A stretch of DNA of 64,000 nucleotides from contig NZ_FOMT01000003.1 in the NCBI RefSeq assembly GCF_900112695.1, positions 558,001-622,000 on the forward strand, written 5' to 3'. Shown here in pieces: positions 1 to 7,687 of the stretch. The notes under the pieces were generated by a model, which saw only the letters and a list, made by a program, of their open reading frames with translations, was not told where the DNA came from and made no database searches. The translations under genes were made by a program, and so were the position numbers. Origin of the DNA: Paenibacillus catalpae. GTDB taxonomy: Bacteria; Bacillota; Bacilli; Paenibacillales; Paenibacillaceae. How positions within the stretch are numbered: position 1 is the first letter of the stretch; every line of letters begins with the position of its first letter.

Positions 1-354
1 GTCGATAGCCGTAATTTTATCGAATTCTTCAATCGAGTATTCGTGGATGGGCCTGCTGTCGGCACTGATCCCTGCGTTATTCACGATGCCGTCTAGTCGG
101 CCATAAGTCGTTACGGCAAAATCGATTAATCCCCTGACATCCTCTTCTAGACTTACGTCTGTTTTGAAAAAGACCGCTTCTCCGCCGCCGGTTATAATAT
201 CCTGAACAACTCCCAGTCCTTTATCGGCATTAATATCCGAAACAATAACTTTCATACCGTTCTCGGCATAACAAAGCGCGATCGCTTTCCCGAGCCCGTC
301 TGCCGCACCGGTAACAATGGCAACTTTACCTTCTACGCTTGAGAAATCCGTCAT
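1..354 (-). CDS. Short-chain dehydrogenase/reductase, 5' part (runs off the window)
   Basis: Reading the reverse strand from the ATG at 354-352 gives 118 open codons to the window edge. The N-terminus carries the Rossmann dinucleotide motif TGAADGLG (residues about 15-22), an acidic residue after beta-2 (VSDIN) that would favour NAD(H), and the NNAG motif near residue 92, all typical of classical SDR oxidoreductases. The Ser-Tyr-Lys catalytic residues would lie beyond the edge. A strong ribosome binding site (GGAGGGGG) precedes the start and a 32-bp palindrome lies immediately upstream. Substrate unknown. Family assignment is secure, specific function is not. Confidence 0.85.
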   Translation of the reverse strand, partial: MTDFSSVEGKVAIVTGAADGLGKAIALCYAENGMKVIVSDINADKGLGVVQDIITGGGEAVFFKTDVSLEEDVRGLIDFAVTTYGRLDGIVNNAGISADSRPIHEYSIEEFDKITAID

Positions 355-370
355 GTAAAACACCCCCTCC

Positions 371-402
371 ATATTAAAACATACACATGTATGTTTTAAT
401 AT
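371..402. promoter_or_regulatory. Near-perfect 32-bp palindrome, probable repressor operator for the SDR gene
   Basis: Two perfect 14-bp arms (ATATTAAAACATAC at 371-384 and its complement at 389-402) flank a 4-bp centre. It lies 17-48 bp upstream of the reverse-strand SDR start, just outside the ribosome binding site. Size and symmetry fit a TetR-family operator; this is inference, because no regulator is seen beside it in the window. Confidence 0.6.
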
Positions 403-493
403 GGATATTAGCTTTGCAAGGAAGGCCTGTCAAGCATGAGCCTTTCTTCAAGGGGGATATTTTGATTACTGGCCGATAAAGACTACAATAAAT

Positions 494-559
494 CATAAAA
501 ATGACCGTGTAAAAACTTAAAAATCACTATTGGATTATCGATTATGCTTAACTTGTATT
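494..559 (+). promoter_or_regulatory. Tandem 22-bp-spaced motif and candidate promoter ahead of sensor kinase 1
   Basis: Two similar 13-mers, CATAAAAATGACC (494-506) and CTTAAAAATCACT (516-528), start exactly 22 bp apart. A closely matching pair lies ahead of the permease operon at 4061-4095. A weak -10-like TGTATT (554-559) starts 38 bp after the second unit, the same distance as the better -10 in the 4061 copy. Direct repeats two helical turns apart are typical of AraC-type response-regulator sites, so the adjacent regulator may control its own operon. Confidence 0.5.
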
Positions 560-601
560 TCCGTGTAATCGGTTACAAATAGGAGTAAAGGCAGGGCGAC
601 C

Positions 602-2422
602 ATGGAGCAAAGAGGCTGGATGCGAAGGGCAGTTTCGATGATCAGAAATATGAGATTCCAGAACAAATTAATGGCGGGGTATCTTTTGGCCTGCGTGATT
701 CCGCTGCTTGGCGTAAGCGTACTTATTTTTCATAAATCGGCGGAAGGGCTCGAGCAATCCTCCCAGGAATTCGCCTCCTTGTATACGTCCCAAATCAGGA
801 CGACATTAAACGAATTCATTGATGAATATGACAAGGTTACGAAATCTGTGCTGGTTGACAGCGAAGTCATCCACAATCTAGGGCAAGAGAAAAGCTTGTC
901 CATGGACGAGCTGATTATTCAAAGAGTAGCTGTTCAAAGATTGCTAATGCGCGTCACTTTGCTTAAGCCGGCGATTGGTACCGCCATGTTAATCAGCCGG
1001 GATAACAATGTGTATCAATACACGACAACAACGAGCAGAGTGAACGAAAGCATGCTGTTATCCCGGGAGTGGTACAAGCGGCTCCGCAGCTCGGAGGATA
1101 CGTTTTTTATTACCGGACTGCATGACCGTTCCTATTATGAGGATAAAGGAGCAGGAGCCGTCGTGACGGTAGGAAGAGTGTTGTTCAGCTCTGATGGGGC
1201 GTATGCGGGAATGCTTCTTATCGATCTGGATCCGTTCACGCTCCTGCAGCTTGATCCTGATTTTATATTGGCCCGGGACAAATACGGGATCAGTGTCATC
1301 ATCAGCAATCGCGAGCAGGAAATCGTCTACCATTCCGATGCGGCCAGCGGCCGGCTGTCCTGGGAACAGGTGCTTGAATCCGGAGAGGAGTATATCAAGG
1401 GTGACAGCGGTGATGACCGGATTATCTTAACGGGAAGCACCACGCAGGAGAAGCTGTTTATCAAAACCGAGATACCCCGATCGAAGCTGCTGCAGAAGAT
1501 CAATCAGATCAAAGCGATGACCGTGATCGCTATCCTGATGAGCTGTCTGGTCATCACGATCATTTCGCTTGGTTTGAGCTATACCATTACAAGGCCTATT
1601 AAGGCGCTCCGCAGAAGAATGAAGCAGGCGGAAACCGGACAATATTTGCCTATTGAGCATGTACAGTCTAACGACGAGATCGGAAGTCTGGTACACAGCT
1701 ACAACAAAATGATTATTACGATTCGAACCTTGATTGAAGATGTCTACCTGGCCGAGATCAAGCAGCGTCAAGCGAAGCTCATCGCGCTTCAGAACCAGAT
1801 CAATCCGCACATGCTGTACAATACTTTGGAATCGATCCGCATGAAGGCTTTGGTGAAGGACGACGAAGAGACAGCGGATATGATCAAAATTTTAGCCCGC
1901 ATGTTCCGCTTAACCTTGGGGAAAGAAGGCAGGCACCATTCAGTGCAGCATGAATTGGAGTACACGGCCAATTATTTGCAGCTTCAGAATATCCGGTTTG
2001 ATCATTCCTTCCATTTGCATATAAAGGTCCCGGATGAAATGCTGCGGTGCAGCATTATCCCTCTTGTATTCCAGCCGATCGTAGAAAACAGCATCAATCA
2101 TGGATTTGAGGACTACAGCAGGCCTCTGAATATCGGGATTGAGGGCATCTGGACGGAAGAAGGGGAAATCCTGATCCGAATTACCGATGATGGCGCCGGG
2201 ATTTCTTCAGAAAAGCATAAGGAGCTGCTTCATTTGCTGGAGGAGGCAGGTTCGGGCAAGCACAAGCTAGCTGACACCGGTCTGCCGGAAAATGAAGGAT
2301 TAGGGCTGAAAAATATTGCCGAAAGGATCAAGCTCCATTACGGTGACCGGTATTACCTGACGATCCGCCCTGGACAGGACAGCCGCGGAACAACCGTGGA
2401 AATTTTAATCCCTGGGAATTAA
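602..2422 (+). CDS. YesM-type membrane sensor histidine kinase (two-component system 1)
   Basis: A 606-residue membrane sensor kinase of the LytS/YesM class that pairs with AraC-type response regulators to control carbohydrate uptake. The first membrane segment is at residues about 24-46 (GYLLACVIPLLGVSVLIF), followed by an extracellular sensor region of about 250 residues, a second membrane segment near 305-328 (ILMSCLVITIISLGLSY), a HAMP linker, the His_kinase domain with phospho-acceptor H403 in NQINPHMLYNTL, and an HATPase domain ending with a glycine-rich GLGLKNI box. The response regulator follows at once. The site before ATG 602 is weak; an in-frame ATG at 623 is an alternative start. 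A tandem repeat motif upstream suggests autoregulation. The ligand is unknown but is probably the sugar carried by the adjacent transporter. Confidence 0.93.
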   Translation: MEQRGWMRRAVSMIRNMRFQNKLMAGYLLACVIPLLGVSVLIFHKSAEGLEQSSQEFASLYTSQIRTTLNEFIDEYDKVTKSVLVDSEVIHNLGQEKSLSMDELIIQRVAVQRLLMRVTLLKPAIGTAMLISRDNNVYQYTTTTSRVNESMLLSREWYKRLRSSEDTFFITGLHDRSYYEDKGAGAVVTVGRVLFSSDGAYAGMLLIDLDPFTLLQLDPDFILARDKYGISVIISNREQEIVYHSDAASGRLSWEQVLESGEEYIKGDSGDDRIILTGSTTQEKLFIKTEIPRSKLLQKINQIKAMTVIAILMSCLVITIISLGLSYTITRPIKALRRRMKQAETGQYLPIEHVQSNDEIGSLVHSYNKMIITIRTLIEDVYLAEIKQRQAKLIALQNQINPHMLYNTLESIRMKALVKDDEETADMIKILARMFRLTLGKEGRHHSVQHELEYTANYLQLQNIRFDHSFHLHIKVPDEMLRCSIIPLVFQPIVENSINHGFEDYSRPLNIGIEGIWTEEGEILIRITDDGAGISSEKHKELLHLLEEAGSGKHKLADTGLPENEGLGLKNIAERIKLHYGDRYYLTIRPGQDSRGTTVEILIPGN

Positions 2423-2452
2423 ATCATTGTTGGATAAGGAGAGATGTTTGAA

Positions 2453-4036
2453 ATGCGGTTGATCTTGGTGGATGACGAAAAGGGCATTGTGGACGGTCTC
2501 AAAAAAATGATCAGCCGGTATATCCCGGAATGCGAAGTTGTCGGCACGGCTCACAACGGTGTGGACGGGTTCAAGCTTATTCAGAAAATGCACCCGGATA
2601 TCGTTATTACGGATATTCGGATGCCTCAGGCAGACGGCCTCGATATGATCGGCATGCTGCAAGAAGCGAACGTTCAAACGAAGTTCATTCTGCTCAGCGG
2701 CTATGCCGACTTTGAATATGCCCGAAGAGGGATGCAGCTTGGCGTGCAGTTTTATATCAATAAACCGGTCGAGGAAGATGAATTGCGCGACTGTATGTAT
2801 ACGGTCATGAAAACCATACAAGCGGAAAAGGTGAAACGCCGGGAAGTAGATGATCTGAAGCAGGAGGTGCACAGCCTCATGCAAGAGAACGCCTTGCGGG
2901 ATCTTCTGGATATCGGCAGCGAGAACGAGGACGTGATGGAAGAGCTGCTTCGGATTGCGCGCATTCCATCAGCGGGTACCTGGTTCGCCTGTATGCTGCT
3001 TGAATTTTATGGCCCTACGGACAACCTGAAAGACTCCGGCATTCAGCAGGTGCTCGACCAGATTGACCAGGTTCTTGAAAAATACCGCGGCGTATATCGG
3101 TTTCGCTATTCAGGTTCCCAGATTGCGGTAATCGTGTCGCAAGGCCGCTCTATCGGTTATGCGGACCTGGTGAGCTCGGTACATCGGCTGAAGGAGCAAG
3201 TCTATCAGCAAATCGAGCTGTCTATGACTGTCGGAGTTGGTACGGTTCAGAAAGGAGCCGCCGGTATCGGTTTGTCATTTGAGGAAGCCCGTCATGCGCT
3301 AAGCTATAAAGTGATCAAGGGGGCTAACGCCGTAATCGCCTATCCTGAAATTCATAATCTGACAGGACGGAGCCAGCCGGTTCCGGAGGTGATGATCACG
3401 AAGCTGGAAGCAGCGCTTGAAAATCTGGATGAGAGGGAAGGCGCAGGCATTATACGAGAGATCTTCCGGGTGATGGAAGCCAAAGCAGGCATGAGTCCCA
3501 CGGATCTCCAGCTGCAGTGCTTAAACATCCTTTTGTCCAGCGTACGCAAAATGTCCTTCCAGCAGCTCCAGCAGAATGATTTCCTGGGCCGTCATATCCT
3601 GTCACTGGAGGGGATGTCCAGGTTTCAGACGTTGGAAAGTCTGGAGGAGTGGATGGTTGAAGTCATTCGAAAGATTATTGTATTTAAACAAGAGCATCAT
3701 ATTCCGAAGAAAAAGGATATTATCGCGGAGGTTAAGGAATACGTCTCCGAACATTACAACGAACCGATTACGCTGGCGGATTTGTCCGCGCGCTTTTTCA
3801 TCAGTCCTTATTATTTAAGCCAGTTTTTCAAACAAAAAACGGGGGATACCTATGTCAATTATTTGACCCGGATTAGGATTGGCAAAGCGAAGGAACTGCT
3901 TGAGAAAACCGATTTGAAGGTATACGAGGTATGCCAGATGGTAGGCTACTCGGATACGCAGCATTTTGCGCGAATGTTTGAGAAACTAACCGGTTACAAA
4001 CCAAGGGATTACCGTAAACAGCTGCCAAACGTATAA
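2453..4036 (+). CDS. YesN-type response regulator with AraC DNA-binding domain (two-component system 1)
   Basis: The N-terminal receiver domain (residues 1-120) has the acidic pair D7/D8 and phospho-acceptor D54 in VITDIRMP. A long middle region follows, then two helix-turn-helix motifs of the AraC/XylS type in the last 100 residues (ITLADLSARFFISPYYLSQ and YEVCQMVGYSDTQHFARMF). The ATG at 2444 directly abuts the ribosome binding site AAGGAGAG (2436-2443); the in-frame ATG at 2453 is correctly spaced and gives the usual MRLILVDDE start, so I chose it. It should be phosphorylated by the kinase encoded just upstream and probably activates the transporter operon at 4186 through the tandem motif at 4061-4095. 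Confidence 0.93.
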   Translation: MRLILVDDEKGIVDGLKKMISRYIPECEVVGTAHNGVDGFKLIQKMHPDIVITDIRMPQADGLDMIGMLQEANVQTKFILLSGYADFEYARRGMQLGVQFYINKPVEEDELRDCMYTVMKTIQAEKVKRREVDDLKQEVHSLMQENALRDLLDIGSENEDVMEELLRIARIPSAGTWFACMLLEFYGPTDNLKDSGIQQVLDQIDQVLEKYRGVYRFRYSGSQIAVIVSQGRSIGYADLVSSVHRLKEQVYQQIELSMTVGVGTVQKGAAGIGLSFEEARHALSYKVIKGANAVIAYPEIHNLTGRSQPVPEVMITKLEAALENLDEREGAGIIREIFRVMEAKAGMSPTDLQLQCLNILLSSVRKMSFQQLQQNDFLGRHILSLEGMSRFQTLESLEEWMVEVIRKIIVFKQEHHIPKKKDIIAEVKEYVSEHYNEPITLADLSARFFISPYYLSQFFKQKTGDTYVNYLTRIRIGKAKELLEKTDLKVYEVCQMVGYSDTQHFARMFEKLTGYKPRDYRKQLPNV

Positions 4037-4060
4037 TTTTGCTTGGCCAGTGGTTTTTTA

Positions 4061-4126
4061 CTTAAAAATGACCTTGTTTATCCTTAAAAAAGCCCGATTG
4101 AGAGGGCTTACCCCTGGTTGTATAGT
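4061..4126 (+). promoter_or_regulatory. Tandem response-regulator motif and promoter of the first permease operon
   Basis: CTTAAAAATGACC (4061-4073) and CTTAAAAAAGCCC (4083-4095) start exactly 22 bp apart. Two bases further lies a good sigma-A promoter: -35 TTGAGA (4098-4103), a 17-bp spacer and -10 TATAGT (4121-4126). The arrangement, with tandem sites abutting the -35 box, fits activation by an AraC-type regulator, most simply the one encoded just upstream. An AAGCCC/GGGCTT inverted repeat (4090-4109) overlaps the -35 but has no T-tract, so I do not call it a terminator. Confidence 0.6.
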
Positions 4127-4185
4127 TACGATGTAAGCGAATTCAGTAAGCGAATTCAACATCAGGATACGGGGGGAACAACATA

Positions 4186-5091
4186 TTGAAAGCAATTGCA
4201 TTTCATCGAATGAAGGTCTATTGGCCTCTGTATGTCATGGCGATTCCGGGAATTATTTTTCTTATTGTATTTAAATACATTCCTCTGGCCGGCGCTGTAA
4301 TCGCATTCAAGGATTATTCGGTTTTTAAAGGGTTTATGGATAGCCCTTGGGTAGGCTTCAAGCATTTTGAAACGCTGCTGAATCACCCGGACTTCGCCCG
4401 CGTGTTCGGCAACACGCTCATGCTGGGATTTCTCAAGCTTGTCCTGGTTTTCCCGGTGCCCGTGCTGCTGGCGCTGATGATCAACGAGATTCGCAAATCG
4501 GCACTGAAGAAAGGGATTCAGACCGCGCTTTATATCCCGCACTTCTTGTCCTGGGTTATTGTGGCCGGCATCGTGTTTGATTTCTTCTCGTTAAGCGGAT
4601 TGTTTAACATTGTCCTCGGATGGTTTGACCACGAGCCGGTGCTGGCGATGCAGGACAGCGATTACTTCCGGCCCGTATATGTCATTTCCTCCATATGGAG
4701 AGACGCCGGCTGGGGAACCGTGGTGTATATGGCTGCGATCAGCGCCATTGATCCCCAGCTGTACGAATCGGCGATGATCGACGGAGCTTCCAAGTTCAGG
4801 CAGATGCGCCACATTACGTTCCCGCTGCTGCTGCCTACCGTATTGGTGCTCTTCCTTCTTGAAATCGGCAACTTCCTGGATCTGGGCTTCGACCAGGTAT
4901 TCAATCTGATTACGCCGATGACCTACAACGTGGGAGATATTCTCGATACGTACGTCTTCCGGACAGGCATTCAGCAAGCGCAGTACAGCTTCGCAACGGC
5001 GGTTGGCCTATTCCAGTCGGTTATCGGATTTGTCCTGGTGTATATCTTCAACAGGGTGTCGAAGAAAGTATCGGATGGGGGGCTCTGGTAG
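4186..5091 (+). CDS. Sugar ABC transporter permease, LplB/UgpA-type (locus 1)
   Basis: A 301-residue inner-membrane subunit of a CUT1-type carbohydrate importer. The N-terminal membrane segment (LYVMAIPGIIFLIVF) is followed by hydrophobic helices and the EAA loop ESAMIDGASKFRQMRHITFP, which contacts the ATPase. The start is a TTG at 4186 behind a GGGGGG ribosome binding site (4171-4176); an internal ATG at 4210 is less well placed. The partner permease begins 2 bp after its stop, and the binding lipoprotein follows, giving a permease-permease-binding protein operon. No ATPase gene is present, as is usual for this group, which shares an MsmX-type ATPase encoded elsewhere. Confidence 0.92.
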   Translation: MKAIAFHRMKVYWPLYVMAIPGIIFLIVFKYIPLAGAVIAFKDYSVFKGFMDSPWVGFKHFETLLNHPDFARVFGNTLMLGFLKLVLVFPVPVLLALMINEIRKSALKKGIQTALYIPHFLSWVIVAGIVFDFFSLSGLFNIVLGWFDHEPVLAMQDSDYFRPVYVISSIWRDAGWGTVVYMAAISAIDPQLYESAMIDGASKFRQMRHITFPLLLPTVLVLFLLEIGNFLDLGFDQVFNLITPMTYNVGDILDTYVFRTGIQQAQYSFATAVGLFQSVIGFVLVYIFNRVSKKVSDGGLW

Positions 5092-5093
5092 AC

Positions 5094-5969
5094 ATGTTCG
5101 AATCGAGAAGCGAAAAAGTATTTGTTTCCGGCATTACGGTTATTCTCATCCTCTTGTCCGCCATTGCCGTCATTCCGCTCCTGTCCGTTATCGCCACTTC
5201 GCTCAGTTCCAAAAGCGCAGTGGATATGAACCTGGTCACCTTATGGCCTAAGCAATTTACCTTTGACTCCTGGGGGTATATTATCGACCGCCCTGACTTG
5301 TGGAGAGCTTTTTTCCTTACCTTGGGCTCGACAGTGATCGGAACGGCGCTGGCTCTTCTCATGACCGCGCTGCTTGCGTATCCGCTGTCTAAGACGAAGT
5401 CGGAGTTCGCCTGGGGCGGCGTAATCATGGTTGCCGTCGTCATTGCAATGATTTTCAAGGCGCCTATCGTACCTTACTTCCTGACCGTTCGAGGCATTGG
5501 ACTTTATAATAATCCGCTTGTTCTGATCATTCCGCATATCCTGAATCCGTTCAACTTGATCATTATGCGGACATTCTTTAAGCAATTCTCCAAGGAGCTG
5601 GAGGAAGCGGCTTTACTTGAGGGATGCGGTTATTTTCGGATGCTGTTCCAGCTGGTGCTGCCTCTGTCCAAGGCCGTTCTTGCAACGCTTGCTTTATTCT
5701 ATGGAGTATTGCTCTGGAATCAATTCCAGCATCCGCTCTTCTTCTTGCAAAATCCGGACTGGTTCCCTCTGCAAATCAAGATCCGCCAGTTCATTACGGA
5801 TGACAGCGTGATTATGGCAGGCTCCGCATCGACGGCTGATTTGAACTATAACACGCGGACCTTAAGAGCAGCGACGGTTATCTTTGCGATTGTCCCGATT
5901 ATTCTGGTCTATCCTTTCCTGCAAAAGTATTTCGTCAAAGGGGCTATGATTGGCTCCGTAAAAGGGTAA
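5094..5969 (+). CDS. Sugar ABC transporter permease, YtcP/AraQ-type (locus 1)
   Basis: A 291-residue partner permease. Residues 10-35 form a signal-anchor helix (VSGITVILILLSAIAVIPLL), and the EAA loop reads EEAALLEGCGYFRMLFQLVLPLS. The C-terminus PFLQKYFVKGAMIGSVKG is the hallmark ending of YtcP-like permeases, also seen in the two other permeases of this type in the window. The ATG follows the upstream permease stop by 2 bp, so translation is likely coupled. It forms the translocation channel with the 4186 product for an oligosaccharide delivered by the lipoprotein at 6038. Substrate not readable from sequence. Confidence 0.92.
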   Translation: MFESRSEKVFVSGITVILILLSAIAVIPLLSVIATSLSSKSAVDMNLVTLWPKQFTFDSWGYIIDRPDLWRAFFLTLGSTVIGTALALLMTALLAYPLSKTKSEFAWGGVIMVAVVIAMIFKAPIVPYFLTVRGIGLYNNPLVLIIPHILNPFNLIIMRTFFKQFSKELEEAALLEGCGYFRMLFQLVLPLSKAVLATLALFYGVLLWNQFQHPLFFLQNPDWFPLQIKIRQFITDDSVIMAGSASTADLNYNTRTLRAATVIFAIVPIILVYPFLQKYFVKGAMIGSVKG

Positions 5970-6037
5970 GGCATCATCTACGGTTTATAGGCGAACAGCC
6001 TTAAACATAGCATGCAAACAAACAAGGGGGAAAACAA

Positions 6038-7612
6038 ATGAAGGCCAGAAAAATGGGGTTATTATTAGCAGCCGGCATCGTTGCGGTTACGGCTGTAACG
6101 GGCTGCAGCGGAAACGCAAAGAACTCATCCGCAAATTCCGGCAAGAATCAAACGGAGAGCGCGGACGGTACGGTCGACATTGAGGTGTGGGGGACCAATA
6201 TCGGCTATAAGCCGGTTACGAAGGGTAGCAAGCTGTATGAATTTTATAAAGAAAAGCTTGGGGTTGGCGTTATTAACCCTTATGTGGAATGGAACGGAGG
6301 CACGAACTACCTCAACCAGCTGAACCTGAAGATCGCCGCTAACGAAATGCCGGATTTATTCATACCCCAACAGGGCATAGAGGACAATTTGGCCAAAAAC
6401 GGCGCGATTGCGGATTTGACGGATTTGCTGCCTAAATATGCGCCAAACGTTTGGTCAGCCATTCCGGAGGATATTTGGAATGTCGTAAAAGCAAACGACC
6501 CAACCGGTCAAGGCCGAATTTATTATATTCCAAACATTGTGGAGTATGGTCGTTATGCGAGCATGATCCGCCAGGATTGGTTGGATAAGCTAGGCTTGTC
6601 GATGCCTAAGACGCAAGACGAATACGTAAAGGTGCTGGAAGCCTTCCGGGACAAGGATCCGAACGGAAACGGCCAAAAGGACGAGATTCCAACCGGCGGA
6701 CGGGAGCAGGCCCGCTGGATGGATCATCTGTTTGCCATGTACGGGGTAGCGATGTTTGAAGGTTATCCGGACTGGGATATTTACGATGGTCAGCTTACTT
6801 ACTCCGCGGTAACGCCAAATATGAAAGCTTCTCTGGAGTTTATAGCCAAGCTGTACAAGGAAGGCCTGATCGACAAGGAATCGCTGCTCAACACGAAGGA
6901 TAAGTGGGAAGGCAAGATTCAGTCGGACAGGGTTGGGAATTATTTCCATTGGGTCGAACAAGGAAATCTGGTGTTCGAGAATCTGTATAAGAGCACGGGC
7001 GTAAAGGCGCAATATTCCGTTCTTCCTCTGCCCGAGGTTCCGGGATATAAGGGTTTCTACACGATGAAGAAGATCGCGAATCCGCAATGGCTGGTTAAGA
7101 ACAACAAGGACCAAGACAAGCTTATGGCAACGTTGAAGCTGCTGAACAATATATACGACAAGAACAACTGGAAGGATCTGTACCTAGGCGTGGAAGGCAT
7201 GCACTACGAAATGAAGGATGGCAAAGCCATCAAGCTGCCGGATGACAAGAGCACGCAAGAAAATCAAATTCTTAATCCGGTGAATAACGTATCGACATTA
7301 GACATGACCATTGATCTCTTTAACAGCACGGCATCGGAAGAGAATAAGTGGGAGATTGATCAAGTTACCCGCAACATGCAGGAAGCTCAGAAGTATGCCA
7401 AAGCGATTGCCGGCGCCGGACTGCCTGCAAACATTTACGACGGCTTCCCCGATATCAACAACCGAACTTTGTATGCGGAGTATGCGACCAAAATTATTAT
7501 CGGGGAGTATCCGATCAGCAAGTTTGACGAGTTTGTAGATAAGTGGAACAAATCCGGCGGTGAAGAAGTAACGAAACGCGCAAGAGAATGGTACGAGAAA
7601 GTAAATAAATAG
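6038..7612 (+). CDS. Sugar-binding lipoprotein of the ABC importer (locus 1)
   Basis: A 524-residue extracellular solute-binding protein of the LplA/YtcQ type. The signal peptide ends in a lipobox VTGC with lipidated C23 (KARKMGLLLAAGIVAVTAVT before it), followed by a Ser/Asn-rich linker. The mature part has the solute-binding fold signatures (EMPDLFIPQ, a central WLDKLGL...Y segment and a C-terminal WY...V helix). The ribosome binding site is AAGGGGG before ATG 6038. It is the last gene of the permease operon before a terminator-like hairpin. It is anchored on the outer face of the membrane and hands sugar to the two permeases. Confidence 0.92.
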   Translation: MKARKMGLLLAAGIVAVTAVTGCSGNAKNSSANSGKNQTESADGTVDIEVWGTNIGYKPVTKGSKLYEFYKEKLGVGVINPYVEWNGGTNYLNQLNLKIAANEMPDLFIPQQGIEDNLAKNGAIADLTDLLPKYAPNVWSAIPEDIWNVVKANDPTGQGRIYYIPNIVEYGRYASMIRQDWLDKLGLSMPKTQDEYVKVLEAFRDKDPNGNGQKDEIPTGGREQARWMDHLFAMYGVAMFEGYPDWDIYDGQLTYSAVTPNMKASLEFIAKLYKEGLIDKESLLNTKDKWEGKIQSDRVGNYFHWVEQGNLVFENLYKSTGVKAQYSVLPLPEVPGYKGFYTMKKIANPQWLVKNNKDQDKLMATLKLLNNIYDKNNWKDLYLGVEGMHYEMKDGKAIKLPDDKSTQENQILNPVNNVSTLDMTIDLFNSTASEENKWEIDQVTRNMQEAQKYAKAIAGAGLPANIYDGFPDINNRTLYAEYATKIIIGEYPISKFDEFVDKWNKSGGEEVTKRAREWYEKVNK

Positions 7613-7622
7613 GCACTTTCAA

Positions 7623-7660
7623 TCCGCCCGGCATCGATTCGAAGACGGGCGGACTTTTTT
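7623..7660 (+). terminator. Rho-independent terminator or attenuator after the binding-protein gene
   Basis: TCCGCCCG (7623-7630) pairs with CGGGCGGA (7646-7653) and is followed by a run of six T. It lies between the binding-protein gene and the downstream hydrolase gene, only 28 bp before that start, so it could lower rather than abolish hydrolase expression. Confidence 0.75.
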
Positions 7661-7687
7661 ATCTTAACGGCAACAGGAGGCCTAATC

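Noticed and set aside
4090..4109. Terminator after the first response regulator gene
   Set aside because: The AAGCCC/GGGCTT stem has no T-tract and overlaps the -35 box of the next promoter.
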